Of a DNA stretch of 64,000 nt, positions 1 through 8,776 are shown in pieces. Under the pieces are notes generated by a model. The model was not told the origin of the DNA, did not search any database, and was given only the letters and a program-made list of their open reading frames with translations. The first letter of the stretch is position 1, and each line of letters opens with the position of its first letter. This DNA is from Intestinibacter sp964449895 (GTDB lineage: Bacteria; Bacillota; Clostridia; Peptostreptococcales; Peptostreptococcaceae): NCBI GenBank assembly GCA_964449895.1, contig CAYVBY010000006.1, positions 1 through 64,000 of the forward strand. Direction: 5' to 3'. Position numbers and translations under genes: made by a program.

Positions 1-295
1 CTGATTCTCCACCACTTGCCATACCTTGTACTAAGTTTCTTCCAAGTATTCCTTTATGTTTTGCGAATACAGCTACAAAAGCTGAACCTAAAATTGCACC
101 AGGAATACCAGCAGCAACAGTAAGACCTGCTTTCATTCCTGAATAAGCTGTAGATGCGGCAAATATAGTAGCAAATAAAATACCTATAATTAATACTGCT
201 ATATTTCCACCAGATTTTGATTTATCTGTAATATATGGTACGTATTCTTTACCAGATACGCCACCATAAGCTTCCTTTGGTAATTTTTTATTCAA
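1..295 (-). CDS. OPT family oligopeptide transporter, N-terminal part (cut by window edge)
   Basis: Only the first 98 codons are in the window and the reading frame is still open at base 1. The start is a TTG at 295, with an AAAGGGGTG ribosome site just upstream. The peptide begins MNKKLPKEAYGGVSGKEYVP, then has a hydrophobic segment at about residues 28-48 and a second, Gly/Ala-rich one (about 52-75) containing YSGMKAGLT. This N-terminal layout fits the OPT/YSL proton-coupled oligopeptide transporters of the cytoplasmic membrane. That assignment rests on memory of the family pattern in a fragment, so it is good but not certain. The gene runs on to the left, away from leuB. Confidence 0.7.
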   Translation of the reverse strand, partial: MNKKLPKEAYGGVSGKEYVPYITDKSKSGGNIAVLIIGILFATIFAASTAYSGMKAGLTVAAGIPGAILGSAFVAVFAKHKGILGRNLVQGMASGGES

Positions 296-560
296 AATTA
301 CACACCCCTTTCCTTTTTTTCTGTTTGATTATATCAAATTAAAATGAAAATTAAAAGCATAATATACAAAATGTAAAAATTAAGTTTTTTCACAAATTTC
401 TAAATATAGAAATTATTTCAAGATACAAAAAAATTATTGCATATTAAAATTCAAATCAGTTAAAAGTTACTATATTTTATTAAAAAAATGTAATTTTTTT
501 GAGTAAAAAGTCTTTATTTAAACAATAGTCACTTTAAATTTTTTAAAATTTTTTTTAAAA
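296..560. other. AT-rich intergenic stretch between the OPT gene and leuB
   Basis: About 265 bases with no convincing ORF. It must hold the promoter of the OPT gene, but I cannot pick a clear -35/-10 pair in such AT-rich sequence. The leuB terminator lies at its right edge. Confidence 0.5.
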
Positions 561-605
561 AAAATCCATAAAGCATTAATAATTAATCTATGCTTTATGG
601 ATTTT
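561..605 (-). terminator. Rho-independent terminator of the leu operon
   Basis: The arms at 561-575 (ending CCATAAAGCA) and 591-605 are complementary around a roughly 15-base loop. Read on the minus strand, the stem is followed by a run of about eight T. It lies 11 bases past the leuB stop codon. The matching A-run on the other side makes it potentially bidirectional. Confidence 0.85.
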
Positions 606-615
606 CTAATTTATA

Positions 616-1686
616 TTATATTTGTTTTTGTATTAAATCTCCCATTTCTACAGTTCCAACTACTTGTCCAACGCCGTTATATATATCCTTAGTTCTATAT
701 CCAGCATCTAAAACATTTGTTACTGCCTGTTCTATAGCTTTAGCTTCTTCTTCTAGTTTGAAGCTATATCTAAGCATCATAGCTACTGATAATATTGTAG
801 CTATTGGATTTACTATATTTTGTCCAGCTATATCAGGTGCACTACCATGGATTGGTTCGTACATACCGAAGTTGTCTCCTCTAACTGAAGCTGATGGTAA
901 CATTCCTATAGAACCTGTTATCATTGAAGCTTCATCTGATATTATGTCCCCAAATATATTGTTAGTTACTATAACATCGAATTGAGAAGGATCTTTTACA
1001 AGTTGCATAGCTGCATTATCTACATACATATATGATAATTCAACTTCTGGATAGTCCTTTGCAAGTTCATTTAAAACTTTTCTCCATAATTTAGAGCTAT
1101 CAAGTACATTAGCTTTGTCTACACAAGTTAATTTTTTATTTCTTATCATTGCTGTTTCAAAAGCTTTTTTACCTATTCTTCTGATTTCATTTTCGTCGTA
1201 TTTTTCCACATCATATGCAAATTCAATACCGTCTTCTACTCCTGTTTTTCTTTCACCGAAATAAATTCCACCTGTAAGCTCTCTTACAACTACAAAGTCT
1301 ATACCTTTTTCAACTATGTCAGCTCTAAGTGGTGATGATTCCTTAATACTTTCATGCATAGTAGCTGGTCTTAAATTTACAAATAATCCTAAATTTGATC
1401 TTAAAGCCAAAAGCCCTTTTTCTGGTCTAACTTCACTTGGTACATTATCCCATTTTGGACCTCCCACAGCTCCTAAAAGCACTGCGTCACTTTGCTTACA
1501 AACATCTAGAGACTCCTCTGGTAGTGGAACTCCATATACATCAATAGCTGCCCCTCCACCTAAAACATTTGTACATTCAAAATTATGATTAAATTTTTCA
1601 CCTATTTTATTTAAAATTTTTATACCTTCATCTATAATTTCAGGACCTACTCCATCGCCTTTTATAACTGCTATTTTAAAATCCAT
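616..1686 (-). CDS. leuB: 3-isopropylmalate dehydrogenase
   Basis: LeuB oxidises and decarboxylates 3-isopropylmalate with NAD+ to 2-oxoisocaproate, the third step of leucine synthesis, in the cytoplasm. The 356-residue length is normal. The isocitrate/isopropylmalate dehydrogenase signature is clear near residues 243-268 (NNIFGDIISDEASMITGS). The N-terminus has the nucleotide-fold start AVIKGDGVGPEI, and the substrate-loop element ELTGGIYFG lies near residue 137. A GGGGG ribosome site lies nine bases before the ATG. It is the last gene of leuA-leuC-leuD-leuB, 66 bases after leuD, and ends at a strong terminator. Expression should follow the leucine T-box upstream of leuA. Confidence 0.97.
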   Translation of the reverse strand: MDFKIAVIKGDGVGPEIIDEGIKILNKIGEKFNHNFECTNVLGGGAAIDVYGVPLPEESLDVCKQSDAVLLGAVGGPKWDNVPSEVRPEKGLLALRSNLGLFVNLRPATMHESIKESSPLRADIVEKGIDFVVVRELTGGIYFGERKTGVEDGIEFAYDVEKYDENEIRRIGKKAFETAMIRNKKLTCVDKANVLDSSKLWRKVLNELAKDYPEVELSYMYVDNAAMQLVKDPSQFDVIVTNNIFGDIISDEASMITGSIGMLPSASVRGDNFGMYEPIHGSAPDIAGQNIVNPIATILSVAMMLRYSFKLEEEAKAIEQAVTNVLDAGYRTKDIYNGVGQVVGTVEMGDLIQKQI

Positions 1687-1752
1687 CTGACTAATCCCCC
1701 TAGATAGCTTATTTTTTGAAATTTACAATTCATATTTAATATACACTTTATC

Positions 1753-2241
1753 TTATTTATCTTTTTCTATAGATTTAATTAATCCACCATTTTGAATTAT
1801 ATTTTGCATAAATTCAGGGAATGGTTCTGCTTGATAAGTTTCACATTTAGTTATATTTTTTATTATGCCTGTATTAAAATCTATCTCTACCTTGTCACCT
1901 TCTTCAATTCCCTTAGCTGCTTCGTCACATTCAAGAATTGGAAGACCTATATTTATTGAGTTTCTATAAAAAATTCTAGCAAAAGTTGATGCTATTACAC
2001 ATGAAATACCACTTTCTTTAATAGCTATTGGAGCATGTTCTCTTGAAGAACCACATCCAAAGTTTTTATTTGCTACTATAATATCGCCTTCTTCTACCTT
2101 TTGAGCAAATTCTTTATCTATATCTTCCATACAGTGAGATGCTAATTCCTTCATGTCTGGTGTATTTAAGTATCTCGCTGGTATTATTACATCTGTATCT
2201 ATATTATCTCCGTATTTAAAAACTTTTCCACTTGCTAACAT
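1753..2241 (-). CDS. leuD: 3-isopropylmalate dehydratase small subunit
   Basis: LeuD is the small, swivelling subunit of isopropylmalate isomerase, which converts 2- to 3-isopropylmalate together with LeuC. The hallmark CGSSREHAP is at residues 63-71, and DTDVIIPARYL is near the N-terminus. An in-frame ATG six codons further upstream exists, but the GGAGGGG site sits between it and the ATG at 2241, so I place the start there (162 residues, normal for the bacterial type). The ATG overlaps the leuC stop codon (TAATG), which implies translational coupling and matched subunit amounts. Confidence 0.95.
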   Translation of the reverse strand: MLASGKVFKYGDNIDTDVIIPARYLNTPDMKELASHCMEDIDKEFAQKVEEGDIIVANKNFGCGSSREHAPIAIKESGISCVIASTFARIFYRNSINIGLPILECDEAAKGIEEGDKVEIDFNTGIIKNITKCETYQAEPFPEFMQNIIQNGGLIKSIEKDK

Positions 2242-3530
2242 TATTTTTCCCCTCCACAAACTTCACTTGGTGATGATATTTTTCCTGTTATTGCAGATGC
2301 TGCTGCAACTGCTGGACTTGCTAGATAAACTTCTGATTCAGTATGACCCATTCTACCTACAAAGTTTCTATTTGTAGTTGATACTGCTCTTTCACCTGCT
2401 GCAAGTATTCCCATATGTCCACCTAAGCATGGTCCACATGTTGGTGTTGAAATTGCAGCTCCTGCAAGTACCATATCAGTTATGTATCCTTTTTCTATTG
2501 CTTCAAGATATATTGCTTGAGTTCCTGGGAAAACTATACATCTAACATCATCAGCAACTTTTTTGCCCTTTAAAATTTCAGCTGCTATTCTTAAATCTTC
2601 TATTCTACCATTTGTACAAGAACCGATTACAACTTGATCTATTTTTATATCTTCAGTTATTTCATCAGTAGTTTTTGTATTTTCTGGTAAATGTGGGAAT
2701 GCCACTGTTGGTTTTAATTCACTTAAATCTATTTCAATAACTCTATCGTATTCAGCATCTTCATCTGCTTCATACACAGTTGGATTTTTTTCGATAGTTT
2801 GACATGGATGAGAAGCCATATATTCTTTAGTTTTTTCATCAACAGGGAATATACCATTTTTAGCTCCAGCTTCTATTGCCATGTTACAGATTGTAAATCT
2901 GTCGTCCATTGTTAAGTATCCAACACCATCTCCTGTAAATTCCATTGACATATATCTAGCTCCGTCAACTCCGATTTGACCGATTATGTGAAGGATTATA
3001 TCTTTACCACTTATCCATTTAGCTGGTTTGTTTTTAAGAACAAATTTTATTGCTCCTGGAACTTTAAACCAAGCTTTTCCTGTTGCCATACCAGCAGCCA
3101 TATCAGTTGATCCTATACCTGTTGAAAATGCACCAAGTGCTCCATAAGTACATGTATGTGAATCTGCTCCTATTACAACATCACCTGCTGTTACTAAACC
3201 TTTTTCAGGTAGTAAGCAGTGTTCTATACCCATTTGACCTACATCAAAATAATTAACTACTTCTTTTCCTCTAGCGAAAGTTCTCGCTACCTTACATTGT
3301 TCTGCACTTTTTATGTCTTTGTTTGGTGTAAAGTGATCACAAACTATTGTAACTTTTGTTTTATCAAACACCTTATCTATACCTAATTTATTAAACTCAG
3401 TTATTGCAACTGGTGTAGTTATATCATTTCCTAATACTAAATCTAAATTAGCTTCTATTAATTGCCCTTTTTTTACTTCATTCATACCTGCATGTTTAGC
3501 TAGGATTTTTTGAGTCATAGTCATTCCCAT
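2241..3530 (-). CDS. leuC: 3-isopropylmalate dehydratase large subunit
   Basis: LeuC is the [4Fe-4S] aconitase-like large subunit of isopropylmalate isomerase. The three cluster cysteines are visible: one in GSCTNGR near residue 302 and two in TPTCGPCLGG near residue 367. The 429-residue length matches the shorter bacterial/archaeal-type LeuC found in clostridia, which pairs with a short LeuD like the one next door. The start ATG at 3530 has AGGGGG eight bases upstream. It follows leuA after a gap that contains a stem-loop, and overlaps leuD by one base. Confidence 0.96.
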   Translation of the reverse strand: MGMTMTQKILAKHAGMNEVKKGQLIEANLDLVLGNDITTPVAITEFNKLGIDKVFDKTKVTIVCDHFTPNKDIKSAEQCKVARTFARGKEVVNYFDVGQMGIEHCLLPEKGLVTAGDVVIGADSHTCTYGALGAFSTGIGSTDMAAGMATGKAWFKVPGAIKFVLKNKPAKWISGKDIILHIIGQIGVDGARYMSMEFTGDGVGYLTMDDRFTICNMAIEAGAKNGIFPVDEKTKEYMASHPCQTIEKNPTVYEADEDAEYDRVIEIDLSELKPTVAFPHLPENTKTTDEITEDIKIDQVVIGSCTNGRIEDLRIAAEILKGKKVADDVRCIVFPGTQAIYLEAIEKGYITDMVLAGAAISTPTCGPCLGGHMGILAAGERAVSTTNRNFVGRMGHTESEVYLASPAVAAASAITGKISSPSEVCGGEK

Positions 3531-3576
3531 TGTAGTGTCCCCCTAATTTATTTATTATTTACCAATATTTTTTAGG

Positions 3577-3603
3577 AGGCTTTAGCTTTTTAAGCTAAAG
3601 CCT
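3577..3603. other. Stem-loop between leuA and leuC
   Basis: A perfect 12-bp inverted repeat, AGGCTTTAGCTT at 3577-3588 and its complement at 3592-3603, with a three-base loop. On the operon strand the stem is followed by CCTAAAAAATA rather than a T-run. It is therefore a poor terminator for the leu operon and better placed to stabilise or process the mRNA, or to stop antisense transcription. Confidence 0.6.
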
Positions 3604-3612
3604 TTATTTAAA

Positions 3613-5355
3613 TTAATCTATTTTCATTTTTAAGTAGCTTTTATTTATAGCATGCATAAGTGCGCTTATTGCAGCTGTATTTATGTTTTCAGAAATTCCA
3701 ACTCCGAAGTAAGGTTCTGGTGTTCCATTATCTATTTGTATGTAAGCAACACCTTTAACATGTGAGCCTTCACCTAAAGCATGTTCATGATAATTTACAA
3801 ATTTATATGCTTTAAGAGGTTGTAATTCTTCTTCATCTTGTTGCATTAATGCATTACTAAATGCATCGACTGGACCATTACCGATTCCTTTAATTGTGTA
3901 ATCGTGATTATTGAAGTTTATCACAGCTTCTAATTCTAACATATTACTTGCTATATCATCTTCTACAGCAAATGTTTCTGAATCTGCAGAATTTATTTTA
4001 TATCTTACTAATCTATATGGTTTTTCTATATTGATGTACCATTTTTCAAATAATCCAAATATTTCTTGTGGAGAAAGCTCTTTTCCTTTTTTGTCTGAGC
4101 ATATCTTAACAACTTTACCGAAATATTGTTGCATTGCCTTTGGCATATTATATCCAAATTCATTTTCCATGATGTATGCTGCTCCACCTTTACCTGATTG
4201 AGAGTTTATTCTTATGATTTCTGTGTATTCTCTTCCTAAGTCGTGAGGATCTAGTGGTAAATAAGGAACTTGCCAGATGTATTCGCCTCTTGCTTCTCTA
4301 GCTTTCATACCTTTTCTGATAGCATCTTGGTGAGAACCTGAGAATGCTGTAAATACTAAATCTCCAACATAAGGATGTCTTTCATGTATAGTTAATTTTG
4401 TACATTCTTTATATAATTCAGATATTTTATTTATATTTGAGAAATTAAGTTCAGGATCGACACCTTGAGAGTACATATTCATACCAACTACTAATATATC
4501 TAAGTTTCCTGTTCTTTCACCATTTCCAAATAAAGTACCTTCTATTCTATCTGCACCTGCAAGTAATCCTAATTCAGCTGCAGCTGTTGATGTTCCTCTA
4601 TCATTATGTGGATGTAAACTTATTGTTACTGCTTCTCTATTTTTTACAGTTTTGCTAAACCATTCGATTTGATCTGCGTATCTATTTGGTGTAGTCATCT
4701 CAACTGTTGATGGTAAATTTATTATCATCTTATTTTCTGGAGTTGGTTGCCATACATCCATAACTGCTTCACATATTTCAAGCGCATAATCCATTTCAGT
4801 TCCTGTAAAACTTTCTGGAGAATATTCAAATTGGAAATTTGTTTCTGGATATTTAGCTGCTTCTTCTTTTATTAATTTTGCCCCTGTAACAGCTATATCT
4901 ATTATTTCTTGTTTACTCATATTGAAAACTACATCTCTTTGTAGTATTGATGTTGAGTTGTATAAATGAACTATTGCATTTTTACATCCCTTTAAAGCTT
5001 CAAAAGTTTTCATTATTAGATGTTCTCTTGATTGAGTTAAAACTTGAACCTTTACATCATCTGGTATTAAATTTTCATCTATTAATTTTCTTAAAAAATC
5101 ATATTCTGTTTGTGATGCAGATGGAAATCCTATTTCTATTTCTTTAAATCCAACATTCATTAACATTTCGAACATTTTCATTTTTTCGTCTACGCTCATT
5201 GGTGTAGGTAATGATTGGTTACCGTCTCTTAAGTCAACACTACACCAAATAGGTGCTTTTGTTATGTCCTTGTCTGGCCATTCACGATTTGTAAAGTTTT
5301 TAGGTTGAAAATCTGGTTTTATATATTTTTTGTAATTAAATTCATTATTGTTCAT
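3613..5355 (-). CDS. leuA: 2-isopropylmalate synthase, type 2 (long form)
   Basis: LeuA condenses acetyl-CoA with 2-oxoisovalerate, the committed step of leucine synthesis. The 580-residue length and the opening KAPIWCSVDLRDGNQSL are those of the type 2 enzymes. The metal-binding HPHNDRG lies near residue 250. The C-terminal region from about residue 440 is the LeuA allosteric (leucine-binding) dimer domain, so feedback inhibition is expected. AGGGGG precedes the ATG. It is the first gene of the leu operon, directly behind a T-box leader. An intercistronic stem-loop separates it from leuC. Confidence 0.96.
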   Translation of the reverse strand: MNNNEFNYKKYIKPDFQPKNFTNREWPDKDITKAPIWCSVDLRDGNQSLPTPMSVDEKMKMFEMLMNVGFKEIEIGFPSASQTEYDFLRKLIDENLIPDDVKVQVLTQSREHLIMKTFEALKGCKNAIVHLYNSTSILQRDVVFNMSKQEIIDIAVTGAKLIKEEAAKYPETNFQFEYSPESFTGTEMDYALEICEAVMDVWQPTPENKMIINLPSTVEMTTPNRYADQIEWFSKTVKNREAVTISLHPHNDRGTSTAAAELGLLAGADRIEGTLFGNGERTGNLDILVVGMNMYSQGVDPELNFSNINKISELYKECTKLTIHERHPYVGDLVFTAFSGSHQDAIRKGMKAREARGEYIWQVPYLPLDPHDLGREYTEIIRINSQSGKGGAAYIMENEFGYNMPKAMQQYFGKVVKICSDKKGKELSPQEIFGLFEKWYINIEKPYRLVRYKINSADSETFAVEDDIASNMLELEAVINFNNHDYTIKGIGNGPVDAFSNALMQQDEEELQPLKAYKFVNYHEHALGEGSHVKGVAYIQIDNGTPEPYFGVGISENINTAAISALMHAINKSYLKMKID

Positions 5356-5562
5356 ATTAAAGTCCCCCTATATTAGTTATTTACCAATTTTATTTTCCGA
5401 GCCTCTTTATTTATACTCGGTATTTTTATTTCTAATTTAAATTTTGTGCCTATTATAAGTATTTTTTATTTTTTTATTATTTGTTTTTTCGAGTTCCAGT
5501 TATTATTTTTATTAAAATTTACCAATTAAAAAGATTTTGTTTGGCCAGATTCAAAATCAAAA

Positions 5563-5820
5563 AACCTCGTCTCTAAATATTAGAGACGAGGTATATATAT
5601 CTCGCGGTACCACTCTAGTTAGCTAATAAAAAGCTCACTCTGTAACAGCTTAAACTGTATGTCTTGTAACGTAGACTAACGTTTTATCCTAGATAAAAAG
5701 CTCCTAGACAAGTTCAGATTCATCCACTGTCAAATCACACCAACCTTTGACTCTCTGTAAGCTTCATAAATTCTTACTACTCCTACTCAACACCTTTGCT
5801 TTATTCTTAACTTATTTAAG
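5563..5820 (-). promoter_or_regulatory. Leucine T-box riboswitch with terminator, upstream of leuA
   Basis: The invariant T-box sequence AGAGTGGTACCGCG is at 5616-5603 on the minus strand. It is followed by a terminator with arms 5565-5575 and 5581-5591 (CCTCGTCTCTA) and a T6 run. Upstream lie AGAGA and GGTTGGTGTGA-type stem I elements. In GTGGATGAATCTGAACTTG the likely specifier is CTT (5712-5710), a leucine codon. Uncharged tRNA-Leu should pair with specifier and T-box and let transcription reach leuA. The element class is certain from sequence; the exact specifier is inferred from position and from the downstream gene. Confidence 0.92.
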
Positions 5821-5849
5821 ATGATAAATCATTTTAGATTTATTGTCAA
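5821..5849 (-). promoter_or_regulatory. Sigma-A type promoter of the leu operon
   Basis: The -35 TTGACA is at 5849-5844 and the -10 TATCAT at 5826-5821, with a 17-base spacer on the minus strand. The transcript would start just before the T-box stem I. Confidence 0.85.
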
Positions 5850-5900
5850 CCGTTATTTTCAGATTTTTTTAAATTTTTAATTTTTTATTCCAAAATAGGC

Positions 5901-6617
5901 TTATTTTATATTGAAAAATTCTATTATTTGATCTTCCCAATAATTTATAACTAATTCTTTTGGAAAATCGCATTCTTCTATAATTTCTTCAGCATATTTA
6001 AAAATTCCAATATCATAGCATATATGTGAATCAGTGCCCATTATAATTTTAACTTGATGCTTTTTACAAAGATTTAAATATTCTTTAATATTTTCTCTTG
6101 CACCTTTTCTAAATGTATTTGGAGATAATGATGAATTATTTACTTCTAAAAGAATATTTTTTTCTTTAGCTTTTTTTACTATACTTTCATATTCAAGTGG
6201 ATATATTGAGTCATCAGGATGACCTATTATCTTTACTTTTTCTTTATCCATTGCATTTAATATTGCCTTTGTATTATCTTCCTTGCTTGATGACTTTATA
6301 CAAGGAGCATGAAGACTAGCTATTAAATAATCCATCCTTGGTAAAGCTACTGGATCTAATTCGTCTAAATTCCCATTTATATCTCGTATATTAGCTTCCA
6401 TTCCTTTTAGAATTCTAACACCATCTATTTCTTTTGGTATTACCTTTAAATTATCAAAATAATATAATGCTGGGCCTCCAGGCATATCAGGACCATGATC
6501 TGACAATCCTAAGATTTTTATTCCATGCTTTTTGGCAAATTGTACATTTTCATGTAATGTACTATAAGCATGACCACTTGATATTGTATGTGTATGCATA
6601 TCTATTATTGCTTTCAT
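5901..6617 (-). CDS. PHP-domain metal-dependent phosphoesterase (YcdX-like)
   Basis: This 238-residue protein has the PHP metal-binding motifs in order: DMHTHT (residues 6-11), LSDHG (about 38-42), IGHPDD (about 134-139) and GTDSH (about 194-198). The family folds as a distorted TIM barrel binding two or three Zn/Mn ions, and the YcdX/YcdX-like branch acts as a phosphatase. The substrate cannot be read from the sequence. AAGGAG precedes the ATG. The gene stands alone between the S1-protein terminator and the leu promoter. Histidinol phosphatase is a possible alternative, but no histidine genes are nearby. Confidence 0.8.
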   Translation of the reverse strand: MKAIIDMHTHTISSGHAYSTLHENVQFAKKHGIKILGLSDHGPDMPGGPALYYFDNLKVIPKEIDGVRILKGMEANIRDINGNLDELDPVALPRMDYLIASLHAPCIKSSSKEDNTKAILNAMDKEKVKIIGHPDDSIYPLEYESIVKKAKEKNILLEVNNSSLSPNTFRKGARENIKEYLNLCKKHQVKIIMGTDSHICYDIGIFKYAEEIIEECDFPKELVINYWEDQIIEFFNIK

Positions 6618-6650
6618 AAATTACTCCTTAAAATATTTTTTACAAAATTT

Positions 6651-6678
6651 AAGCTGCCCCAATATATTAAGGCAGCTT
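6651..6678 (-). terminator. Terminator of the S1-domain gene
   Basis: The arms AAGCTGCC (6651-6658) and GGCAGCTT (6671-6678) pair around a 12-base loop. On the minus strand the stem is followed by an AT-rich tract with short T runs. It lies 27 bases past the stop of the gene at 6705. Confidence 0.7.
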
Positions 6679-6704
6679 TATTATTAATAATAATAAACTA
6701 TTTA

Positions 6705-7961
6705 TTATTCAGATTTTTTCATTGCATCACCAATTGTTGCACCTAAAGCTTCTTCTGGTTTCATAAATTGAGTGTAATCTTCTTCTGGTTCTGCATTAAC
6801 TTCTTTTATAGATATTAACATTCTTTTTTCATCTGGATTGAAGTTTAATATTTTAGCTTCTATTTCATCTCCAGCATTAACAACACTAGTTACTGTTGGA
6901 ACTCTTTTTTCGCTTAATTGAGATATTGGTAAGTAAGCTTCAACACCTTCTTTTATTTCAACGAAAGCTCCTTTTTCTATAGTTCTAACAACTGTACCAG
7001 TTATTACATCACCTATAGCAACTTCATTAGCTATTAATTGCCATGGATCGTTGTTTATGTCTTTTACAGCTAATGCTATTCTGTTGTTTTCTTTGTTTAC
7101 ATCTAATACATAAACATCTATTTCTTGACCTTCAGCAACAACAGATTCTACAGATTCAACTCTCTTCCAAGATAAGTTGTTTATATGAGCTAAACCTTCT
7201 AATCCTTCACCGATATCAACGAAAGCTCCGTAAGTCATTATTTTAGTTACTTTACCATGTATTTTTTGACCTACTTCTAAAGAATCAAATATAGCTTGTC
7301 TTGCTTCTTTTATTCTAGCTTTTTCTGCTTCTCTTTCAGCTTTTATTCTAGCTCTTTCTGCTTCTCTTTCAGCTTTTATTCTTTCTCTTCTTTCTTTTCT
7401 TTCTATGTCTATTCTTTCTTGTAATACTTCTCTATGAGATGCAACAAATTTATTTCTAGCTGAATTAAATTCTATTACATAAACTTCTAAATTTGCATTA
7501 ACATAAGCATTAGTATCATTTACAAATTTAGTATCTATTTGAGATATTGGTATAAATAATTGTATAGTTTTGTATTTTGCAAATACTCCTCTTTGTATAG
7601 CTTTTTCAACTTGAACAGTTATTATTTTGTGATCTGCAAATATTTGTTCTAATTCTTTTATGTCATTTACTTTATCTGCTTCAACTTTTGATAATCTTAC
7701 AGAACAGTCTTTAGGTGATACTTTTGTTATAACTGCTGATATTTCATCACCAACTTTATAAACATCTTCTATTTGTTGGTCAGCATCAATATTTAAGTCA
7801 TCTATAGTTATTACACCGTCAAATCCACATTCTAATCCTATAACAACCGCATTTTGATTCACTCTTATAATAGAACCTGTTATAAGCTCCCCTACTTTTA
7901 ATTGTTCTAACTGTTGTTCTTGTTGATCTAACAGTTCTTGCATTGATAATTCATTAGTCAT
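6705..7961 (-). CDS. Ribosomal protein S1-like RNA-binding protein, four S1 domains
   Basis: Four OB-fold S1 motifs can be seen in this 418-residue protein. They start near residues 22 (VGELITGSIIRV), 105 (weaker), 225 (VGQKIHGKVTKIMTYGAFVDIG) and 311 (IGDVITGTVVRTIEKGAFVEI). Between the second and third lies a highly charged helical linker (about 190-225) built from repeats of IKAEREAERAR type. The protein probably binds mRNA, on the ribosome or beside it; clostridial S1 homologues are usually annotated this way. An ATG four codons further upstream overlaps AAAGGA, so the second ATG at 7961 is the likelier start. It is monocistronic, with a terminator at 6651-6678. Confidence 0.87.
   Translation of the reverse strand: MTNELSMQELLDQQEQQLEQLKVGELITGSIIRVNQNAVVIGLECGFDGVITIDDLNIDADQQIEDVYKVGDEISAVITKVSPKDCSVRLSKVEADKVNDIKELEQIFADHKIITVQVEKAIQRGVFAKYKTIQLFIPISQIDTKFVNDTNAYVNANLEVYVIEFNSARNKFVASHREVLQERIDIERKERRERIKAEREAERARIKAEREAEKARIKEARQAIFDSLEVGQKIHGKVTKIMTYGAFVDIGEGLEGLAHINNLSWKRVESVESVVAEGQEIDVYVLDVNKENNRIALAVKDINNDPWQLIANEVAIGDVITGTVVRTIEKGAFVEIKEGVEAYLPISQLSEKRVPTVTSVVNAGDEIEAKILNFNPDEKRMLISIKEVNAEPEEDYTQFMKPEEALGATIGDAMKKSE
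7309..7386 (-). repeat. 33-bp tandem repeat encoding the charged linker of the S1 protein
   Basis: Two nearly identical 33-bp units starting at about 7309 and 7342, plus a partial third, encode the Glu/Arg/Lys/Ala heptad-like segment IKAEREAE[RK]AR. A multiple of three bases keeps frame, so unit number could vary between strains. Confidence 0.75.
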
Positions 7962-8283
7962 TTTATAATACATCCTTTCACATGTTTATCTTATTAATCC
8001 TATAAGTATTATTATACCATTAATAAGTCAAATACTTACAGTTTTATTACAAAATTTACATATAAATTTTATTTATTAATCATATTTATATTATAATATT
8101 ATTTTTTTTTAATCATCAATCTTTTTTTATAATAATCCTTTAATATTATACTAAATTTTTCTCAAAATTACATTAAAGTTCTCAAAATATATTTTTATAA
8201 CAACAAAATATACATATCATAATCAAATAATCATATACTAAATTTAATTTTTAAATACTCTACTAAAAATAAGAGGTGGTATT
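7962..8283. other. Divergent AT-rich promoter region
   Basis: The region lies between the S1-domain gene (minus) and the YteA-like gene (plus). An extended -10, TGGTATAAT near 8018-8010 on the minus strand, is the best candidate promoter for the S1 gene. I see no clear promoter for the plus-strand gene; a sporulation sigma factor may be used, but I cannot show this. Confidence 0.4.
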
Positions 8284-8763
8284 ATGGACAAAAATAACTA
8301 TAAAAATAAATTAGAAAAAGAAAAGACTAAACTTGAAAGTTTAATTTCCGAAATGCAAGATAATACTTTATTTGGAAATACAACAGCTCACACAAATGAA
8401 AAATATTCTTCAGGAGAATTATCAAGCTATGATAATCATCCAGGAGATATTGGAACAGATGTCTATATGAATGATATGCAAAATAGCTTAACAAATCATC
8501 AAAAATTTCATTTAGAAAAAATAAATGATGCCATATCAAAAATAGAAAATAATACATTTGGATATTGTGAAAATTGTGATAGAAAAATAGAAAGCGAAAG
8601 ACTTGAAATACTTCCAGAAACTAATTTATGTGCAACTTGCGCAAAAAAACTTGAAAGTTCAACAGATGACTACACTCATTATGACCTAAATAACATAAAT
8701 AATAACCCCAACTTTTATTCAGAATATACAAAGGATTTAATAGATAAAAAAAATAGAAGGTGA
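8284..8763 (+). CDS. DksA/TraR-type zinc-finger protein, YteA-like
   Basis: This 159-residue protein has an N-terminal coiled-coil region (KLEKEKTKLESLISEMQ) and a C4 zinc finger, CENC at about 97-100 and CATC at about 118-121, spaced as in TraR/DksA proteins. The central NHPGDIGTDVY segment is typical of the YteA family of sporulating Firmicutes, which is linked to sporulation. Direct RNA polymerase binding as in DksA is only inferred, because acidic tip residues cannot be checked by eye. AGAGGTGG precedes the ATG. It is a single gene with a hairpin overlapping its stop codon. Confidence 0.85.
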   Translation: MDKNNYKNKLEKEKTKLESLISEMQDNTLFGNTTAHTNEKYSSGELSSYDNHPGDIGTDVYMNDMQNSLTNHQKFHLEKINDAISKIENNTFGYCENCDRKIESERLEILPETNLCATCAKKLESSTDDYTHYDLNNINNNPNFYSEYTKDLIDKKNRR

Positions 8764-8776
8764 AAAATCACCTTCT
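8755..8776 (+). terminator. Hairpin overlapping the stop of the YteA-like gene
   Basis: The arms AGAAGGTGA (8755-8763, including the stop codon) and TCACCTTCT (8768-8776) pair with a four-base loop. Only a weak T-tract (TCTTGG) follows, so termination may be partial. Confidence 0.6.

Noticed and set aside
590..985. Long open frame opposite the end of leuB
   Set aside because: It is antisense to a certain gene, has no ribosome site, and its protein reads like a composition shadow of leuB.
3577..3603. Called as a terminator ending the leuA transcript
   Set aside because: No T-run on the leu strand, and leuC, leuD and leuB have no promoter or leader of their own that I can see.
7309..7386. Minisatellite unrelated to coding
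   Set aside because: It is in frame inside the S1-domain gene and encodes a plausible charged linker.
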